From the NCBI GenBank assembly GCA_022225965.2, contig JAKJXP020000002.1:744001-808000 (forward strand): 64,000 nt of DNA, in the 5' to 3' direction. Position 1 is the first letter of the stretch; the number at the start of each line of letters is the position of its first letter. Under the pieces are notes generated by a model. That model did not search any database, was not told the DNA's origin, and saw nothing but the letters and a program-made list of their open reading frames with translations. This stretch comes from Diatrype stigma (lineage: Eukaryota > Ascomycota > Sordariomycetes > Xylariales > Diatrypaceae). The translations under genes were made by a program, and so were the position numbers. Of this stretch, positions 1 through 10,505 are shown piece by piece.

Positions 1-123
1 CCCCTGATGCTTCCCGTGTTTCCCTATCTTCATCCGTTCCCTTCTTCTTCAACTTTTAAAAGGTCAATAGGTAGCCGTCGATCGGGTTTTATCGACATTG
101 TCTATCTTCCGTTTCTTCTATTG

Positions 124-132
124 TATTTATAA
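124..132 (+). promoter_or_regulatory. TATA-like element upstream of the cupredoxin gene
   Basis: A TATTTATAA sequence lies about 90 bp upstream of the ATG at 223, in a pyrimidine-rich leader. The distance suits a fungal core promoter. Position and motif are seen; function is inferred. Confidence 0.35.
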
Positions 133-222
133 TTCAATTTCTCTTACTTTTTACTTATTTCTTCCGTTTGCTCCTATTTCTCAAGTCCTGGAGACCTAGC
201 AACTACACTATCAACCATCACC

Positions 223-1203
223 ATGCACTTCCTTCACACCTTCCTCCTCCTAGCCCCGGCTACCATCGTCACCGCGCGCCCGTGGCCGTCCGTCCCCAGC
301 CTACAGCAGCCCAGGGCCCCTCTACCCCAGGACGAGGCAGCGCCGCCGGCGACAACGACCGGGCGCGTCATCCCCGTGATGGTGGGCGGGGCGCAGGACG
401 TGTTCGTGCCGAACGTCGTGACGGCAGCCGTGGGCGACGTGGTGCAGTTCCAGTTCAGCTCGGGCAACCACACGGCGACGCAGAGCACGGCGGATGCGGC
501 GTGCGCGCCGATGGCGGGCGGCGTGCACAGCGGGCACATCCCCTTCGTCGACGGCCAGACGACGGTCGGCACGTTCGAGATGACGGTCAACAGCACCGAC
601 ACCATGTTCATGTACTGCGCCACGGGGCCGCACTGCCAGGAGGGCCAGGTGCTGGTCATCAACCCGACCGATGACAAGCAGGTCATCGACTACGCCGACC
701 TGTCGGCCGCGACCACCGAGAGCGTCGACGGCACCGACGTCGTCGGCGGCACCGTCGGCGAGATCCCCCTCGAGGAGGCCATCTTCGACCCCCCGGCCGC
801 CAAGGAAGACGCGGGCGGCGCTGCTCCGCCTCCCGCGGAAACCGCACCTCCGGTCAGTTCAGCTTGCTTGCTAGAGGCATACTAGTCCCTTCGTATCTTG
901 TGTATTCTTCTTGATCGCCTTTTCACACGCGCCTTGGAAGGTCGATGCGATAATGCTGTTTTTCATTCTACATATGGTTTCCGAGAACAGATCGATGATA
1001 AAAGTGCTAACGGATAGGAACAGGCCGAGTCTACTGCCGCACCGGCGACCGGAACCGCCGGGAACATCATCATCATCCCTATTCCCAACTTGGGTGCGAG
1101 CGTTCCCGTGGCCACAGTGGCGGATGGGTCAGCGGGGTCTGGGACTACTACTGTTGTGGTGACTGTGCCTGCTGCGGCAGCGACTGAGGCTCCAGCCGCA
1201 TAG
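223..1203 (+). CDS. Secreted cupredoxin-like (extracellular serine-rich type) protein
   Basis: Two exons, 223-852 and 1024-1203, joined across a 171-bp intron (donor GTCAGT at 853, branch-like GCTAAC at 1006, acceptor CAG at 1021-1023). Both exons are in phase 0 and give 269 aa. Residues 1-18 form a hydrophobic signal peptide. Residues about 48-147 look like a single plastocyanin-type domain: His83 (GNHT), then Cys132, His137 and Gln142 in a C-x4-H-x4-Q arrangement, which matches the layout of type-1 copper ligands. The tail is rich in Pro, Ala and Thr and has a hydrophobic end, so a GPI anchor is possible but I see no clear omega site. Family members in Pezizomycotina are secreted or wall-associated; the physiological role is generally unknown. 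The unspliced frame stops at 883-885, so the intron is needed for the longer product. Copper binding is inference from the ligand pattern. Confidence 0.8.
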
Positions 1204-1769
1204 GAAACATAAGATACCCATATATGGGTTCTAGTTGAAGTATATGAGAAACAGAATTAAAAATCTAAAAAGGTCATAATATTTCTCGCATGTTTGATAT
1301 TTTAGCTAGCCCGTGTGCATATCTTATGGATATGCCCATATCATCAAACCCATGCGTGATTACTTCCATCTACTGTTCGAGGTACTTTCTACCCACCTTT
1401 CAGGGGTGAATTGACGTATACACTACCATTTTCTTGATTGGTTTGGGGATATTATTACTGTATAATAGGAATAGTAACTGCAGGGATCTAATTACCATCT
1501 CGGGGAAAATCTGATTGATATGCTCTCTGGGCAACTTTCTAACATAACTCAAGGGATTTCACTCATACGCAGTGGCAATGTGAATAACAGATAGAAGTTC
1601 AAGGCTCAGTACAAGCCGCCGACTGACTACTTACCTTCTTAATCACTGTCTCCTTCACTATGCTGTCGCTGTCACTGTCACTGTCTTCTGTTTCATAGCC
1701 ACCGTCACTGTCACCTGCAACTCTCTCCGTGATATTGGCATAAAGGTCCAGTAGCTAGAGCAGACGGGG

Positions 1770-1890
1770 GACACCCGTCAGGCTTTGCCGCTCAGCGCAT
1801 CCCTCGAAGGGGACGTGAGCGCCGGCGTCGATCAGGAAGTCGCAGATCTACCCCAAGGGCTCGAAGACACGGGTTTCGAGCCTGTTCAGT
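1770..1890 (-). pseudogene. Ankyrin-repeat-like gene fragment with in-frame stop
   Basis: Read on the minus strand, one frame gives a coherent stretch containing ICDFLIDAGAHVPFEG, which resembles the helix-turn of an ankyrin repeat (LLxAGAxV). It is preceded in the same frame by RLETRVFEPLG and a TAG codon. A CAG to TAG change (C to T) would explain that stop and is the type of change made by repeat-induced point mutation. There is no start, and a stop follows after about 33 codons. The evidence is only a motif and one frame, so this is tentative. Confidence 0.3.
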
Positions 1891-2097
1891 GTTAGAACAC
1901 TTAAAGGGCAAGTTTGAACTCATTCTGCTATGGCAATAGTTGCGTTTGCTATATCGAAACGATGACTGTCTCGCGGGAACACAAAGACCTTTATGAGTCT
2001 ATGAAAGAACAAGTTTTCATTTGACAGAAATTCTCGATGTGTTTCATAGCAAATGCACTGATTTCTTGAAAGAGGGTATGTTGTACAGATGAGGAAC

Positions 2098-2105
2098 TAT
2101 ATAAG
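2098..2105 (+). promoter_or_regulatory. TATA box upstream of small ORF
   Basis: TATATAAG is located about 125 bp before the ATG at 2231. It is the main reason to take the following short ORF seriously. Confidence 0.3.
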
Positions 2106-2230
2106 CCCCTTTGTTCAGTCAATATCCAGGAGCAACTGTCCACGTAAAGATATCTTGTCAAAATAACCATTGTCCTACCAACCGAACGCACGATTACCGA
2201 ATCTTCATCTTCAGGAACCACACACCCACC

Positions 2231-2473
2231 ATGTCAGAGGTACGGACGGGCTCAGACTCGGAGAACACGGCGGCCATTACCCAGTTGGCTGAAAACAAAT
2301 CGAATGCTCCAGACAACGACGTTCCTAAAAAGCCTTCCGAGCCAAGTTCCAGTAGGAAGAAGAAGGGGGAAAAAGGTTCAAAGAAAGACAAGAGAGATGG
2401 CAACGACTCTTCGTCATCTGGGGCTTCGCTAGCCCCCACACATCTTCCAGGAATGCGGTTTTCAGGGATGTAG
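2231..2473 (+). CDS. Small charged hypothetical protein (80 aa)
   Basis: An ATG in a good fungal context (CACC before ATG) opens an 80-codon ORF. The product is hydrophilic and low in complexity: a Ser/Asn/Asp-rich start, a Lys-rich middle (residues about 35-60, many Lys with Ser, Gly and Glu), then a Ser-rich stretch. No signal peptide, membrane segment or known domain is seen. The same frame stays open upstream to 2111, and a TATA box sits at 2098, which puts the likely transcript start between the two. It could be a real intrinsically disordered protein, the first exon of a longer gene, or a chance ORF. I do not recognise it. Confidence 0.35.
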   Translation: MSEVRTGSDSENTAAITQLAENKSNAPDNDVPKKPSEPSSSRKKKGEKGSKKDKRDGNDSSSSGASLAPTHLPGMRFSGM

Positions 2474-3605
2474 ATACCCGGTGTATCTCGATGGACTTTC
2501 GACGTATGCATCAGTTCAATGATGGCATATACTGGCTGGCATGAAGGTAGATGGGAAGTTGATAGCAAGGAGAAAGCAAGAATGAAAGGTGTTTGTTGTT
2601 GTTTTTATCCAGTGATCATTCTGTTACATTTGCCTTGCTGCTATACTAGTCTGCAGCCCGATTTCGTAGAAGTTCTGGTTACGAGAGAATGTACTGCCAG
2701 AAAGAACTGTGCTAGTTACAGACCCATCCTTTCCTAGGATTATATGTAAAGCAAAGAATTGTAATGGAGAACCGAAAACTGATGATTGTGTGAAACCTTC
2801 CTATTTTTCTCACTCATCGGCTGCCCCCTCCACTGCCACTTTGTGTAACCCCTGCTAACAAGGCCATAAGGAAAGTGGCGAGAGGATAAGGCAGCCCCTA
2901 TTTGTGCCTACCCACTTGCCAACTTTCACTCACTGACATGGGCAAGGACATATGGATGTGCCTCTCTGTGTCTAACCTGCATGTTTTGTTATTTTCTTGT
3001 TTATTTATCCAGCTTTTTTGTAATCACGAAAAACCTGGCACCTACGCGGATGGGTTACATGGATTCTATGGTACCGGGACCAGACCGGCCGACTCAATAC
3101 CAGTTCGGTCTGCACAATCTGACATACCCATTATACCTGATCCTGGTTTGTCCGGCGTTGAGAATGCCTATATCCTTAGCACAGGAAGAGGGAGCAAGCA
3201 TGGCACACGACACGAGCTGGATCATCCGAAACGTTTGTTTCTTTGTTTGTTCGTTTGCTTTCTTTCTCTCTGTATCTGTCTCTCTCTCTCCTCCTGGGCC
3301 TCACGACAGAGAACTATAGGTAAAGTAAGGCCCAAATAAAGTTGTGGTGAAGCCCTCCAACCCCACCCCGCTTCTGAAAAGAAAGATAAAAGACGATACG
3401 AATGACGAAGCCGCTCTGTGCCTCCCTTGCCTATCTCCCACCCGCCCATCCGTTGTGTGACTATGTATTCTCCCGGTTACCTTGCCTCCCCCGTTGCCCC
3501 GTTTCTTTTTCTTGTCCACCTTGAAACCTATCATCCCATAAGAAAAAAACAAGAACATAGACCAACAAAACCAGTCACTAATCCAGAACATTCACCTCGA
3601 CCCTC
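2474..3605. other. Intergenic region before the SLM1-like 3' end
   Basis: No gene is supported. A pyrimidine-rich tract with TTTG and TCTC repeats lies at about 3232-3296. The remainder is ordinary sequence and should include the 3' UTR of the minus-strand SLM1-like gene. Confidence 0.6.
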
Positions 3606-6600
3606 TCAGATGTTTGGCGTCGTCCCTATGCTGCTCCTGGGATACTCGCCGGGAACGTGGGGGTTGCTGTCCGTCCTGGGGCCGCCGCGAGGTCTGATCT
3701 GGCCATCCTGCGTCCTGGTATACGGCAGCCCACCTGCAGCAGCAGGGAGCGGTTTTGTAAACCCGCCTTCAACTGGTGCTGGGGTATACTTCTGCTGCTG
3801 GGATTCTGGCAAACCTCCATTGAGTACATTCATAGAATTGGGTGCGTAATTAGAAGGGTGCATCGGGGAGGACGGAGTGGTGTCTAGGGCTTCTGAGTCT
3901 GATGTATAGGAGAACCGTTTCGAATTCGATCGCTGCGGAAGGGTCTGGGGGTAAGCTACTGGTTGTCCGTTGTACGGGTTCACCCCATCTTGTCGTGCCT
4001 CGTGGTCGATGATTGCCGCATGGCTGGGTGCCTGGTTCATGCTGACGCTCTGGGTGTCACCGTAGGCGTTGCGTTGTCCAGACTGGGCGGCTTGGTTGTT
4101 CTCGGCCATGAAGAGGTTGTTGCCGAGACCGCTACCGGGTTGAGCGACGGCTGCCGCAATGATATTCTGGTCCGGGGTCACGCTGACGCCGTTCGGATTC
4201 ATGTTTCGCGGGTTGTTAGCACCTCGCTTGGCGTACTCGTTATAATCTAATATTCCGGAGCTAGCACTACTTGGGGACAGTGGCACCTGTAAGCCTCTTT
4301 GCGCGGTTACCTCGAGATCGGACGGAAATCTCCCACCTGGCTCAGGCCTGTTAGGGTCGTATTGGCGGGGACCCGTGCTCGCGATGGCGGCGGCATCGGG
4401 CGTGAAGGGCTCCTCGTCCTCGTCAGCGTCGAGGTTACCATCGCTGCTAAGGGACCGCTGGGAGGACCGCGAGAAGGATCGGGAATGGTCCCTGACAAAG
4501 TGGCTGAGCTCCTCGGGGGATTTCTCGGTGAGTGCCTTGATGTCCTCGTACCAGGCCATCATCGTATCATGACTTTCGGCTCGGAAAACCCAGCTATGGC
4601 CGCGATGCATGGCTCCTGTCTGTCGGCCTTTGAGGATGAACTTGTTCGAGGAACCTCCTTCGGTAGAGTGGGATCCGAGTTTCTGCTCCGGAAGGTACAA
4701 AGACATGACGGGTGCTTGGGTCTTGTCTGCGGACTTGAATTCGTGGAGGTGAGTAGGTGACAGAACGTACCTGGTTATGCTAGGTTAGCTAGTTCAGTAC
4801 CCTTAGGTATGGCAAGGGGTTATACCATCCAGCTGTATAGCTCTTCAAATATTTGCTCTTGCGTTCGAGAAGTCCAGCCCTGATTTCTTGACAGGCATAG
4901 TGATCGCGCCCGGGATAGTGTATCTGCTCAGGGGATCTCATTGGAACTTCAGGGTCAACAAATTGAGAGTCTCTCTGGATGAAACTAATCCATTCGTAGT
5001 CCTTCGGCATGGAGATGGGTCCAGCGCGAAGTTCGTCAACAGCGTTATAAGCTGCATCGGCCTCCCGCTTCAAGATGCCTGCATACGCGTTGTAGGATTT
5101 TTGGATTTCGCCCACGACAATCGCTTCGAGTTCTCGGCCGGATGTCTCGAGGTTCAAGTACGCCTACGCGGTTTCGGCGGTTATTAGCGTTTCTCACGTT
5201 AAGAGGGAACAGGAAGGAAAATCTCACCTTGTGCAGGTAATTCTCCTCGTCGAGCTGTCTCTCGACCTGGCGATCGACGGCTAGCCGCAGAAGATAGGGG
5301 TCTTGTTTGCCTGTTGTCATAGCAGAGTCCACTTCGTTGTGGCCTAGGACCTCCTGTAGGGCGTTGACAGCCTTTCTAGTACCATCCATCTCCTTCTCGA
5401 CCGCATTCTTGAAATCGCCAGACAAGCTCTTGATTTCCTTGGTCTTCTGGTTGAGATCACTCCTCAGACCAGTAAGGGCTAAGATAACGTCTTCCTCGAT
5501 TTCACGGGCCTTGTTCGCTTCGATGATCGCCGACTTGTGGTGGTTGCGCATGATCTGGAGAGCATCGTCAAGACCGCCCGATGCAAGGAACCCAGGCGGG
5601 GTAGAGGTGTTGTTTAAGACATTGGCAAGCTTCAGTAGAGATTTAGATCGGTGTTCGTAGTGGGATTGTATTTCTCTAAAGCAGGCGATGAGGTCTTTCA
5701 GTAACTTTCGCCATGCTGTAATACTAGGTTAGCGGATACTCAAACACCACGGCTCGGCTCGGAATGCGCCGTAGAGCAGATAACAAAGGAGACGGCGACT
5801 GACCCTGGAATCGGCTAGCTAGAGTGTCGGTAGGGTTCCCACTGGTAGGGACGGGACAATAAAAGACACTGTGCTGCTCATCCGTTTCGCTGGAGCTTTG
5901 GAGGGCCAGGCTCCGGACACTGCCCGCTCTCATGCTCCTGCGACTGCTGCTCCTCTTTAAACTGCCGCTCCTCCGCAAGGACTGCTTCTTCTTCAGGGTG
6001 TTCCCCCTCGACAAGGAGATCTGGTGAGTGCTCGCGCTATCGCTGGGTATGACCTCGGACCGATGCGAGGCGACGGAGTTTGATCGCTGCATGTTGTTGT
6101 TATTGTTGATGCTGTTACTATTGACGCTGAACCGTTGTTGATTGTTATGCTGAGCAGGATGTGGGCCGGGGGATTCAATGATGGAGCTTCCCCTTACGTT
6201 CGCATCCCACTCTTCGGTGAATTTTGGTTGGCGGTTGGGTTGTGCTTGTAGGTTAATGCTATTGATAGGCAAAGGCGAGGAAATGTGGGTGTTGGCGAGA
6301 GTGTTCGAGAGGGTCTGGTCTTCTACCGGCGGTGCGCCCGTTCCTGTCGTGCCTGTCGTTCCTGTCGTTCTTTGTTGCGAATGCGACTGCGGTTGCGATT
6401 GCGGCTGTGGCTGGTGATGGGTGAAGTAGCTTGTACTCGCCGCACTGGGACTTCTCTCGAGACCAGTACCCCCGTTGGGGACATAAGCCTTCGTGTTTGC
6501 AAAACTGGGAGAGACGGGATTGGGAGAGTAGCTTGCTCGATCTAGGGCTGAAGGTTGAGGTGGGTTGGGGATGCTGTTATTAGGATTGGGAATGAAATTG

Positions 6601-6680
6601 GGGTTGAAATTGGGATAGGTCGATGACGCTGACGCTGACGGAGGGAAAGGCAGCGTAGAAGAAGGCTTGGCAGCAGCCAT
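3606..6680 (-). CDS. slm1: SLM1-like F-BAR and PH domain protein (TORC2/PIP2 effector)
   Basis: Four exons on the minus strand: 6680-5804, 5715-5228, 5163-4826 and 4770-3606. The introns are 88, 64 and 55 bp with GT-AG ends, and the frame closes to 955 aa. Residues 1-292 are a disordered region rich in Ser, Asn, Pro and Gln with a Lys/Arg/Ser patch (KKKQSLRRSGSLKRSS). Residues about 293-567 form a helical F-BAR-like region (AWRKLLKDLIACFREIQSHY onward). A PH domain starts at about Trp568 (WYVLSPTHLHEFK) and contains FILKGRQTGAMHRGHSWVF. A long disordered Ser/Asn/Pro-rich tail follows. In yeast, Slm1/2 bind PI(4,5)P2 at eisosomes and link TORC2 and calcineurin to actin polarity and sphingolipid control. 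The domain order and the PH sequence style support this family. Upstream is 3.8 kb of gene-free DNA. Confidence 0.88.
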
Positions 6681-9600
6681 TGCGCGGCGTCCAGGGCGTT
6701 CAGTGTTCAGGGCTGGAGGCGTGTGACAAGTAACAGCGCAAAGGCAATAGTACTTTGACCACCTCCTTCCAGGTTGTTAGTTACTGTGACTTGACACCGT
6801 GAGTACCGGAATACAAATACGCAGTTGGTTCGATGTATTGGCTCGATGTACCTTCCAGGTTGTAAGCCGATCCGGCAATTGACGCAATCGCAATCTCAAT
6901 CTCAATCTAGTGCCAATCCGATTTCCTAGTGATAACTCTGTAGGAATGTAACTGCCCTCTGCTCCTCTGCTCACTGCAGATACTGACTAGTTCTGGAAGG
7001 CACTGAAAGGCGCTGAAACGTAGGTTCCTGAAGAACCTGAAGCTGCTCGATTTTAAGTTGGCTCGGCTTTACTAACAACAACCTAGTGCCTAATGAAATG
7101 TGAGTGTTTAAGTTGCTAAGATTCGGGCTAGGCATGGAAGAGGGGTTATTTATTGGTCTCGCGAAGGAAGGAAAGTTGGCGTGGGAAAGCCAGCGAGTAG
7201 TTAGCGGGTAGTGAGTGAGAGAGGTACTGTGTAAGTAGCAGATGGGTATGAATGGAGAGATCTTTGGGCTCCTGGTGCCAAGCTGCCGTGTTCCATCTAT
7301 GTTGCCGGTGAAAAGCTCCAATACAACGTCTGCACTACTGATTCGATGGCGAGACGGTTATACTGTGATTTGCTCTCCTGTATCTCCTGTATCCCCTGTC
7401 TGCCTGTATAGGTACAGTTGCGAAGGGTCTTACATGTTAACGTCTCCATATGGCCCACGATATGCCACAAATAGGTTAGCGATGTACCTCCCATACAATT
7501 TACATAGAATGCTACATGCTTCAGTGATCTACCCGTTGCTCCAGTCATCGAAAGCCAGGGCCAAAGTGAAGAAATGTGGTGATAATTATGCATTGGCAGC
7601 ATACAGGCTTGTTATATCTCATACAAATTATATAGAGATATACATGCTAATGAAAAGAGGGCATATTGTGGGAAAATGGAACCGCTAACATGTAAGACCC
7701 TTGGGAACTGTAGATATGATGTATGTAGGCATATGGACAGAATAAGTAAACATAGATATAGGTAGATATATGCATGATATTATACAGATATTATACATAC
7801 CCACGGAAGTAGTAGCAGATCTAACATCTGCAACTTGATGATATAACAATCGGATATCGTCCGACGATAGCTGATTTGGTACTTACCTACTTGACGACTA
7901 GGTACTGTTGGTACAGTAACGATTTCCTTTCTTAGTCACACCGAGGGGTTGAGCCAGCGGCCAGGGCGGGATATACTTGAACCCTTCACTTAAAGAGACA
8001 GAAAAGCAGATGAAAAGAGAGGCGTAGCTTATGACAAACTAATAAGGCCTCACTTTAAACTATTGAAATTGCGTTAAATACCCAAGTTATAGGGTGATAG
8101 AGAGGAGTAGGCAGGTGAGAGGCATTGCGTCGCAGGTATGGATATATGGATGCATATGATATTCGATGGGACGAGGATCAAGGTGTGACGGTGATGTGAG
8201 TATCTCATAACTCTAGGTAGACTAATATCGTACTACACGCTGCCCAGCTGCCAGACTACCTGCCTCTAGTTGATTGTGACCCTCTCTGCCTCCTCAACCA
8301 GCCAATTGCGAGGTTGACTCAACCCCACACGAGAAGCAATATGATAGTACGTGTAACTATAATAATTATTGGAAAGCCAATCTTGAATCTTCCTTGGAAG
8401 TTATGAGCCATGTAGGCGGGCATGCCTGCAAGCAAGTATTAGCATCCTTCCAGCTCAACTCCTGACAGAGTCTAATAGTAGTTCAACGAACACCTGGCTA
8501 GGTAACTTGACTAACATCTCAAGAGGGGACCAGCCGTGTTTTCCAGCAGAGAAGGAGAATGAGGCCTGGCAACGACCGTGATACCCGATACCCGATACCT
8601 GCTCTGCTGTATTGCAGTAGGTATGTAGACTAACTTCGTACGTACATACGATACCGTGGTACGTACATGCAGTACCGCGGTCTAGGCGCAGCTCTAGGTA
8701 CAGGGCCTAGGCCGAGTTGGGGATGATCCCTGTCCGCCCAGCTTGCTGAAAGCGGCAATGCTGTGCCGCCATTCCATCCTGTAAGCGTGGGGTAGCATTG
8801 GCAAAGATTCGCAAAAAGTCTCTGACTGGCGGAGAGGAAACAGAAACAACCTTGAACACGATGACGTATGCGTGTAGGCTGATGAGCGTCGTTCAAGCAA
8901 CCTTTCTCGATGGTCTCGGTCTCAGAGACCAACAACAACAACCCCATTTCGGGAGACCCGAGCACGGAAAGAAGGCCAATCAATGACCGGGACTGGCAAG
9001 GTCCAATACCTCCGAGTGATGTAATATGCAAGGTCACCCAGCCTTTGTACATGGTATGTAGGTACGGACATGGATGGTTTCCCAAGTTGGGAGTTCCCAG
9101 TCGCTGTCTCTCAAGTTAGTACGTATTAATTATCTCTCCAGGTCGTGGTGGTTTCGTCTGGAAAGAACTCGTCTGGAAGGGATCAGCGCAGCGCGCAAAT
9201 CGCCATTCTTCCCCTCGTTGGAGGTTGACCCGCTAAATCAACCATCCGGTTGGTAACTGATGCCTTGCTATATACGACGAGAGAGGGCGCCACGATGGGT
9301 TTGGCACCCAATTACTGTGCACTGCACGGGCTGACGGGGTATTGAGTTACCAAACACAAACACATGTCCACGATCTGTCCGAGCAAAAATGTTCTAGACA
9401 CATCTGTCTGCATCGAGGCCAAGCCTGCATAGAACTCGCGCACTCCTTATGTGCTTAGGTGATCATCACCGTGTGAGCAGACAGGTACCCAACTACCCTC
9501 GTAGCCGTATTTCCGCAATAAGCATGTGTACGTCCAATGGGTAGGTATTGGTCTCAGGTTCAGAGAGATGTTGGTAGAAGATAGTTAGTCATTGCACCTA

Positions 9601-10505
9601 CCGATAAACTTGAGGTCAAGCCCAAGCTCGCCCCCCGCCCCCCTTTCATTCGCTGCCCCTATTTCATTAACACGACCAGCGCCATAGCCTGCTCTCAAAT
9701 CGGTGGTTCGGCCTATTTCACCTATCCACCCAAACTACACATGCTCCACGTGTGCGACCTTTTCTGGTTCTTCCTCTTGAACATTTTGCTGTTTCGTTTG
9801 GTTGATTGCTTGATTATACTTAGTATCTATGTCTTCCACGATACCGTCAGCCCGCTAGCATGTCCCTGCCTGGGCTCTAATGAACATTCTAAATATAGGG
9901 AAACATAGTCCAGGTACATAGCAAGTTAGCATTATATTATATCAAGTCAATCAAGCATTTTTTTGCCTTGCGGCGACGAGGTCCTGTCTCCGCGAGAAGT
10001 TGCACCCGTCAGGCAGCCAGAAATCCAGCATTCAATCGACTAGTCGGCTATCTATACCATGGCAGCAAAGTCAGGAGAAACCGAGAGCGAGAAGGAAAAA
10101 CGATATTAAATAAGAATACGCCCTTGGTATATACCGATACAAAAACATGAAAATGATACATGACTCCAAAGCAGAAGAAGGGGTCCCAGGAATCCAATGC
10201 GCCCGCCCCTTATGATTGATATAATTTCTTTCCCTGCCCCTTCCCTCTTGCTTCCTGTCCCGCTTCCCGATATGCCATTCTCACATGCTGATAATTATGC
10301 CTGGGGTTCGCTGCTGTCGATAATGTCGATGATGTCGATGTCGATGTTAATGTTGATAATGATAACAATGTGAAATATGCGTGATCTCCTGTTTACTTCC
10401 GCTGAATTGCGACGATACCAGTTTGTATTAAATCGCTGGCCTCCCTCTCATTTGCTTCTTTTTCTTCAGCTTCCCTCTGCCTTCGTCACAAAGTCTCGCC
10501 TCCAT
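6681..10505. other. 3.8-kb intergenic region upstream of SLM1-like gene
   Basis: No gene is supported on either strand; the short ORFs here have no coherent composition. It holds the 5' region of the SLM1-like gene and the 3' region of the LDB17-like gene. Small repeats are seen: CAATCT units near 6888-6908, TACGTACATAC-like units near 8638-8670, and C-runs near 9629-9645. A GATGTC/GATAAT repeat is listed separately. Confidence 0.6.
10315..10370. repeat. Degenerate GTCGATGAT / GATAAT short tandem repeat
   Basis: Imperfect units of about 6-9 bp (GTCGATAAT, GTCGATGAT, GTCGAT, GTTAAT, GTTGATAAT) run for roughly 55 bp just 3' of the LDB17-like gene. It is seen directly; no function is suggested. 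Confidence 0.6.

Larger units (their letters stand above)
1204..2230. other. Intergenic region with CTGTCA repeats
   Basis: No intact gene is seen. Short imperfect CTGTCA/CTGTCG repeats occur at about 1660-1715. A short ankyrin-like trace lies on the minus strand (listed separately). The part after 1900 probably holds the promoter of the possible small gene at 2231. Confidence 0.6.

Noticed and set aside
7242..7688. 148-codon plus-strand ORF upstream of the SLM1-like gene
   Set aside because: No domain-like content, overlapped by antisense ORFs of similar length, and AT-rich non-coding composition in its second half.
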